This document shows positions 58,132-64,000 of a stretch of DNA of 64,000 bases, one piece after another. Origin of the DNA: Chrysomallon squamiferum (lineage: Eukaryota; Mollusca; Gastropoda; Neomphalida; Peltospiridae); contig CM022670.1 of NCBI GenBank assembly GCA_012295275.1, positions 30,936,438 through 31,000,437 of the forward strand, in the 5' to 3' direction. Each line of letters begins with the position of its first letter. Position 1 is the first letter of the stretch. Below the pieces are notes generated by a model. It saw only the letters and a list, made by a program, of their open reading frames with translations, had not been told where the DNA came from and made no database searches. The position numbers were made by a program, and so were the translations under genes.

Positions 58132-60332
58132 ATGGCCGACGATCTATATAACAGTGAATCTGCGTCGAAAGTAAGTAAATACAAACATACACATATACAC
58201 AGACAAGTATGTGCTTTATGCTAATAACATTCAATGCACTGATGATTTCAATATATCATTTTTAAGTTGCAAAGGATATACTTGAACTCAAAGACATATT
58301 TTCACAGTTGGTTTTAATAAATTCATTATATTCATTATGCTTTATTATCTTTGACAAAGTGCCTATATAAATTTCTGCTATTTAGCTAGTGTGATATTTA
58401 TAATAATGGTCATAATATTTAAACATTAAAATACGTTAAAATGTCGATGTAAAATAATGACTTTTATTGATTTCCTTTCTTTTATAAAATTATTATTATT
58501 ATTATTATTGCTGTTGTTGGTGGTGGTGGTATTGATGATGATGGTGTCACTGTTGTTGTTACATTATGGTTTCTTTCTTTCACTGAATATAGTTGAATTT
58601 TCGGCAGTTTTTTGTCCCATTCTTTTGCAACCTTTTTTACCCCTTTCTTTATTTTCTTCTGAACTAATTATGTCTGTCGCTACGTTCTAATTACTTCACC
58701 ATGTTAATTTGTGAATAACGCTTGCCATTGTATCCAGCATGTAGTGCATGTCGAGAAACTGACTTGCATGAATGTCCACATCGATAAAGGATTATACAAT
58801 TAATCATATTAATAACGACTTCTGTGTCAGTGTTACCTGATTCTTTTCTATTTTTATTTCTTCTTCTATCGAATTTCTACGTCAGTTAGAATACCTGACA
58901 TTGGAAGTCACGCTATCCTATACAATGGTCACTGGTTCGTCAATAATCGGGTATTAAGGTTAATGCAAGCATAATTCGAAAACGCTTGGATACAGCTATA
59001 TAAATATATACGGATCATTGCTATCGAGAGTATAATACTACTTTCCATTAACAATTGTGCTTATATAATCCCCTCTTGTAAACGTAGTTGAAGGATTTTT
59101 TTATAATTTAATTGTTGGTGTTGTAGAGTCACTGTTACTTTTATACAATGCTATTCTACATGACCGCTGTTCGAAGAGATAATACGAATAGTAGGAATAC
59201 TTTCAATTTTATATACATATATAAAGTACTTTCAATTAAATGATGAGTCCTTCTCGACAGCTTTCGAAAATGTCTCTTGAAACGGTAAGTTGTCTAGACA
59301 GAATTACAATTTTGTTTTACTAGTGGCTGTCACAGAATTTAGCTTGCGTAACAAATTTATCTTTCTGCGACATCCGCATGTTTTATTTTTGCCGCCAATT
59401 TTTCAACTCCATGGGGTTGTTTTAAAAGAGCTGGCTCTTGGTAATTTAGGGAAGAAGGAAAAGCCATCAAGAGAGCAAAATCGTTCAGTCAGGCGGGTAA
59501 CCAATGTTTTTGAATGACATTGCCATTACGGACAAGTATGGTACTCGTTGTCTGTTCTTATTTTCATACGGTGTAATGTGCACTTTGGGTGTGTTAACAA
59601 CATTTAATATAAACACATTTTTAATTGTTTAATCTGTCCTCCGTACAGATTCTTATTCTGTTTTGGTTCCCCATATGACCTTACTCGAATCATTAATCAG
59701 TTATTTAAATATATTTTTTTATCGATTGTATAATATATTATTATTAAGTCACATTTATATCATAATTAAATAATTAACTTGTACCTAAACTTGTGTTGTG
59801 TTTATTTCTCTAGTGGATAGATAGACTTATTGATTTATATAGATTGGTGTCAATTTAGCGTTTATATTCTTTGTTAGGTGACCATTAAAGCATCTTTTTA
59901 ACATAGACTGGGCCTTAATGAAACATCCAAGGTGTTTTATGGTGTGGGCCCCGTGACAATGGCACTTTAATGAAGTTAACTTAAAGTAACGTTTTGATGC
60001 CAGTGGTATTAGATATAGAAATAAATTGTAAGAATTAGTCTGGATGTGTAAAATATAATAAGAAAGTTGGATTTTTATTACTGTTATAACAATTATGTTT
60101 ATGTATAATTATTTTATTCTAATATTTATTCTAAGCACACATTGTAAGACTATGTTCGCATATGGTAGATATCTGTACTTACTGTATGTCTTGACATAAA
60201 TAAATATATGTATATTTATGTAATTATGTTTATTTCCTCAACATGAATTTTATGTAAGTATGTAACAGTGTTACGTATATTGCATTACTTTAAGCTTTGC
60301 TATAATTTTCATCATGTTGTTGTTGTAGTTGC

Positions 60333-60380
<48 letters not shown>

Positions 60381-60819
60381 TTCATTCATTCGTATTTTGA
60401 TTTTAAATAATCAACAGCCTGTGACTTGGGAGGACTACATCAACAACGTTCTCATCAGCAGCGGCAGCGGCGGTTATGTGTCGAAAGCTGGGATATATAG
60501 TAAACTTGGCCACAAATGGGCTGCCACAGACGATCTCGAAGTTCACTTGGCGGATATAAGACACATTGTCGCTGCATTTACAGATACTACAAGAATTCGA
60601 AAAACAGGAATTCGTCTTGGTCCGAGGTTGTTCACTTTTACAAGACTGGCCGATCCCAAAGTTCTCATAGGGCGAGAGTCAAAAAGTGGCGCCGGACTGG
60701 TTGTGTTTTGTTGTGATTCTTGTGTGGTTGTAGGTATTTGCGAAGAAGGGGCTTCTCAAGCCGGCTGCTATACAATGGTGATGAAACTCGGAGATTATTT
60801 AGCTGATCAAGGATTCTGA
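58132..60819 (+). CDS. Profilin, with alternative candidate first exons
   Basis: Profilin binds actin monomers, poly-proline proteins and phosphoinositides. The main exon is 60418-60819 (133 codons plus stop), opening PVTWEDYINNVL and ending MVMKLGDYLADQGF. It has the N-terminal WxxYxxN helix, a GHKWAATDD segment, the central strands and the C-terminal helix. Total length is about 138-146 aa, normal for the family. The acceptor is phase 0. Two upstream coding starts also end in phase 0 at GTAAGT donors: 58132-58170 (MADDLYNSESASK) and 59270-59284 (MSLET, extendable in frame to ATGs at 59240 and 59243). The second could instead be a 24-base internal exon (59261-59284) behind an AG at 59259-59260. 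The frame upstream of 60418 is an ATT microsatellite and not coding. I am sure of the family and unsure of the 5' structure. Confidence 0.85.
60338..60379. repeat. (ATT)n microsatellite upstream of profilin acceptor
   Basis: An ATT tract passing into CATT repeats ends about 25 bases before the acceptor of the main profilin exon. Confidence 0.9.
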
Positions 60820-61035
60820 TTTGATTGAAACGCGATGCATTTTATTTGAAATGTATTTTATTGTTTTGTTCACTGTCATCTGAACAAACATTCATTCTTT
60901 GTTTATTCAGCATTCTGCCTAAGGCTGTGTTTCACATCAGAAACCATATAAAAAACAAGAACACAACAAAATATTTACGAAAGAATTATGGCAAAATTTT
61001 CAAAAAAAGAAAGTATAAAGAAAATAAGGGAAAAG

Positions 61036-61073
<38 letters not shown>

Positions 61074-61982
61074 TATCAAAAACAAAAATAAGATTTGTAT
61101 CTATGGTGGTTCTGAGCTATTTTTATATACTTTCAAGTGACTGTTTTAGTTTACTCTGGCGGCACTTAATTTCGCTAACAATGAAATGGGTCAAAGTGAA
61201 AAACCAATCTGAGGAAATTTACCCGACATCATTTCGTACATTAGCGTGGTTAAATAAAAATAAAAATAAAAGAATGAAAAAACATTATGTGAGAGAGAGA
61301 GAAACTTAAAACTTGTCTGTTGTGGATTTGTTTTCTTTTTTTTTTTTCTTTTTTTTTAATTTTGATTTTCTTTAATTCCCTTTTTAAAATTTCTAATTGT
61401 TATGTAACATGCAAAAAGTATCTTTAAAAAGTAACAATTAAATAATAATAATAATAAATATAAATAAATAACAAAACATTCAGCTAGAAATGTATAAAAT
61501 ATATGACGCCGCCAAAGCCGCATTATAAATTACTACGAAAAATCATTGTTGAATGCATGAAAATAATCACTATACATATAAGTAATGTCGGATTTAAGAA
61601 TCTATCAGTGCAGTCATATCTTTTATATATAAATGATTATAATTATTATTATTTTATTTCTCTTTCTTTTTTCTTTCTTAATTGTTTTTATTTTTTTTTT
61701 TATGGATCGTTTTATAGTTTGGTGCTGAAATTAATATCCTGTATTTCTTAATTGACGTATATCATGCACAAATTTTAAAATATTAATGAGTGAAGTATCG
61801 GTGCATACATACGTGGCGTTAATACATGTTATATATTCAGTCCCATTTTGCAAGCGTAATTAAACTGTTAAATCTGTGTGATGTCATGACCACTGAAATG
61901 AAATTATTGACCATGTGTAATTTATTTTTGGTATTGTTATTTTTATTTTTCATTTAATTGATATGTTTTTCTTCTTCTTCGC

Positions 61983-61983
<1 letters not shown>

Positions 61984-62033
<50 letters not shown>
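61984..62033. repeat. (AAT)n microsatellite
   Basis: About sixteen uninterrupted AAT units. Confidence 0.95.
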
Positions 62034-62034
<1 letters not shown>

Positions 62035-62488
62035 TGTCTTTATAAGTTAACTGATGCACATTTACACTGATATTATTAAAAAATAAAATTCAGCATATAT
62101 TTTATAATATTCACACACACACACATGAAACGTATTTCTACTGGTCACTTGCGTTAAATTGAAATTACATAATAAATGTCTAAATGAAAAAAAAAATATT
62201 GCTTTATCGGAATAAATAATAATATTATAAACAAACAATAATCGTAATTATATTGTAGTTATATATAAAAAGAAGGTAACAATAATTAAACATTTATAAA
62301 CATTTATAATAAGTCATTTTGTAATCTAGAAAAAAAGAAAAAAAAAGAAGAGATAAATAAATAAATAAATAAATAAATAAATTTAAATAAATCCAGTAGA
62401 GGGCAAATAACTCTAACCTGTTTCATGACGTTATTAGTAACAGTAACGACGGCCATTTCATTTCCACACAACGACAGATAAGAATGTT

Positions 62489-62760
62489 AATGCGCGCGCG
62501 CACACACACACACACATACACTCACACACATACACACACTCTTATCCACACACACACACATATATCCACACACACACTCACACATCCACACACACACACT
62601 CATATATATAAACACACATATATAAATATATATGTATGTGTTTGAACATGTAGGCATGTGTGTGTATATATATATACATAAAAAACAAATAAACATATAT
62701 ACATCGCATGTTTGTATAGACACACACACACACAAACACACACAAACACACACACACAAA
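62489..62760. repeat. CA/TA/CACT mosaic microsatellite
   Basis: It starts with a CG run (GCGCGCGCGC) unusual for this AT-rich DNA. It then alternates CA, CACT, TATA and, in the middle, TGTG tracts, so opposite-polarity segments can pair. Confidence 0.9.
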
Positions 62761-64000
62761 AGTGAGTCTCAGCAGACCAGATGAATTATTTCGTGAAAAT
62801 CTGATCAAAAGAATTAATATTTTAGTTATGTTATCACAGAAGTGCATATTCTTTAAAAAAAAAGAAAAGAAAAGAGGAAGAGTCTTTATATACATTTTTT
62901 TAAATGAAATACTAATCTAATTTTATACTTTGAACTACAATTTTCAAAATTTAAGGCAAAATACATGTAAAATATGTCCATAAATACCAAAAGATAACCA
63001 ACCGTCAGATGTTTACATGAAAAAAACAACGGATTTTATCCCCTGATTATTACCAGAATTAAGATTACTATAATGTTTGTTGGAATGTATAGAATAAGTT
63101 ACTAATTTACACAATGAGCTGTGCTGGTATATTTTTGAATTATATCAAGCAACATATGTGTTTATATTAAAGGATTTGGAATGCATTAGCTTTATGTTTT
63201 TTATAAATGTATATTTATAACCATTTTGGTGTCATTAGAAACACAATGTTTATCACAGCAATGTGTTTATGCGTGCCTATGTGCTATTATACAGCATTTG
63301 ATAAGAATGTTTTATTAAGCTTTAAAAGTGTTTTAAAATATAATTTTGTTTTCTTCTTTTTTCTTTCTATACCTTTCTTTCTTTCTCTGTTTTTTATTAT
63401 TATTATTTTTTTTTTCAAATCAAATTCATTTGGAAGAAGTCAAATACATCATCTTAAAAAGACTGTAAAAATATCTTTTAATTATTATCTCATGATTTCA
63501 AATTAATATAAAAAGAAATGGTTGAAGCATTCAGCAGCATTGAACGAGAAGTTTTATTGCATAACAGAAATCAGTATAAACAGAACATTTAATTCTGGTT
63601 TCTCTGCACAGAACAAATCTTTCGCCTTTTACTAAAGATCACCGGGATAATTCAGTGAGTCGAAACATATGTTCTTCAGACTCTTACGTTTGATCAAAAT
63701 AGTTATGAAATTCTTTATTTATTTCGTCTTATAATGGTATTTCGCTTCTAAACTAAAATGAAAAAATTAAAATACCAAATTAATTTCACGAATGAAAATG
63801 TATATAAAACACAACATTCGATAAATAACTGGCAATAATAATAATTACAATTAATACCGTATTTTATTAAATATTACCATTTACACAGATACCGTGGAGT
63901 CATGAACTTAGATAATCATTCTCCCCTGATACGTTTATGAGACAATAACAGTGATCAAAGATCTGAAAATTACATTATATTACATTATTCCATTAAGTAA

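Larger units (their letters stand above)
60820..64000. other. Region downstream of profilin, repeats only
   Basis: No coding exon is recognised. The 3' UTR of profilin is expected at its start. Microsatellites are CA (about 61038-61071), AAT (61984-62033), AATA (about 62356-62392) and a 270-base CA/TA mosaic (62489-62760). Frames in the CA tracts encode only low-complexity Cys/Val or Thr/His runs. Confidence 0.6.

Noticed and set aside
60268-60417. N-terminal extension of the profilin frame through poly-Val and poly-Ile
   Set aside because: That part is a translated ATT microsatellite in front of a clear splice acceptor.

Overview
The window is nuclear DNA of a metazoan, most likely a protostome invertebrate. 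It is strongly AT-rich, full of ATT, CA and TA microsatellites, and its genes are split by short GT-AG introns. The phylum is not settled. The Src kinase is of the Drosophila Src42A type (tail SEYKEA against fly SDYKEA), and the CA/TG/ATT microsatellites and dispersed inverted-repeat transposons would fit a lophotrochozoan such as a mollusc or annelid, but that is inference.

Five multi-exon genes and one intronless nested gene could be rebuilt exon by exon. In order they are: (1) cystinosin, plus strand, 2242-7287, 9 coding exons, 405 aa. (2) A DNAJC21/JJJ1-type ribosome-biogenesis J-protein, minus strand, 20539-8572, 15 coding exons, 576 aa, convergent with cystinosin. (3) An intronless 446-aa predicted secreted protein of unknown family, plus strand, 12585-13925, nested in a DNAJC21 intron on the opposite strand. 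(4) A Src42A-like tyrosine kinase, plus strand, 22809-43368, 8 coding exons, 532 aa, divergent from DNAJC21. (5) UTP3/SAS10, an SSU processome factor, minus strand, 56760-46983, 16 coding exons, 496 aa, convergent with Src. (6) A profilin, plus strand, main exon 60418-60819, with two candidate first-exon regions, divergent from UTP3. All exon junctions are phase-consistent for these models. The profilin 5' end is the one gene end left ambiguous.

The Src introns are the mobile-element hotspot. They hold three large copies (25881-28078, 28119-30876, 34707-37539) and one fragment (40211-40628) of a single family with long terminal inverted repeats starting GGGTCATTCC; two copies have apparent 4-bp target duplications. 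A degraded Tc1-like transposon (41686-43117) ends just before the last Src exon. A hAT-like MITE lies in a DNAJC21 intron, and a possible pogo-like MITE lies upstream of cystinosin.

Two of the genes (DNAJC21 and UTP3) act in ribosome biogenesis; otherwise the genes do not form a pathway. The best leads for a second look are the nested secreted gene, the long-TIR family with its fragmentary cysteine-rich ORF and clustered AGGTCA half-sites, paired MiT/TFE-like sites before cystinosin, a perfect CRE palindrome in the DNAJC21/Src divergent promoter, and the alternative profilin starts. I found no clear new multi-gene system. Coordinates come from reading the sequence, with no alignment or transcript data.
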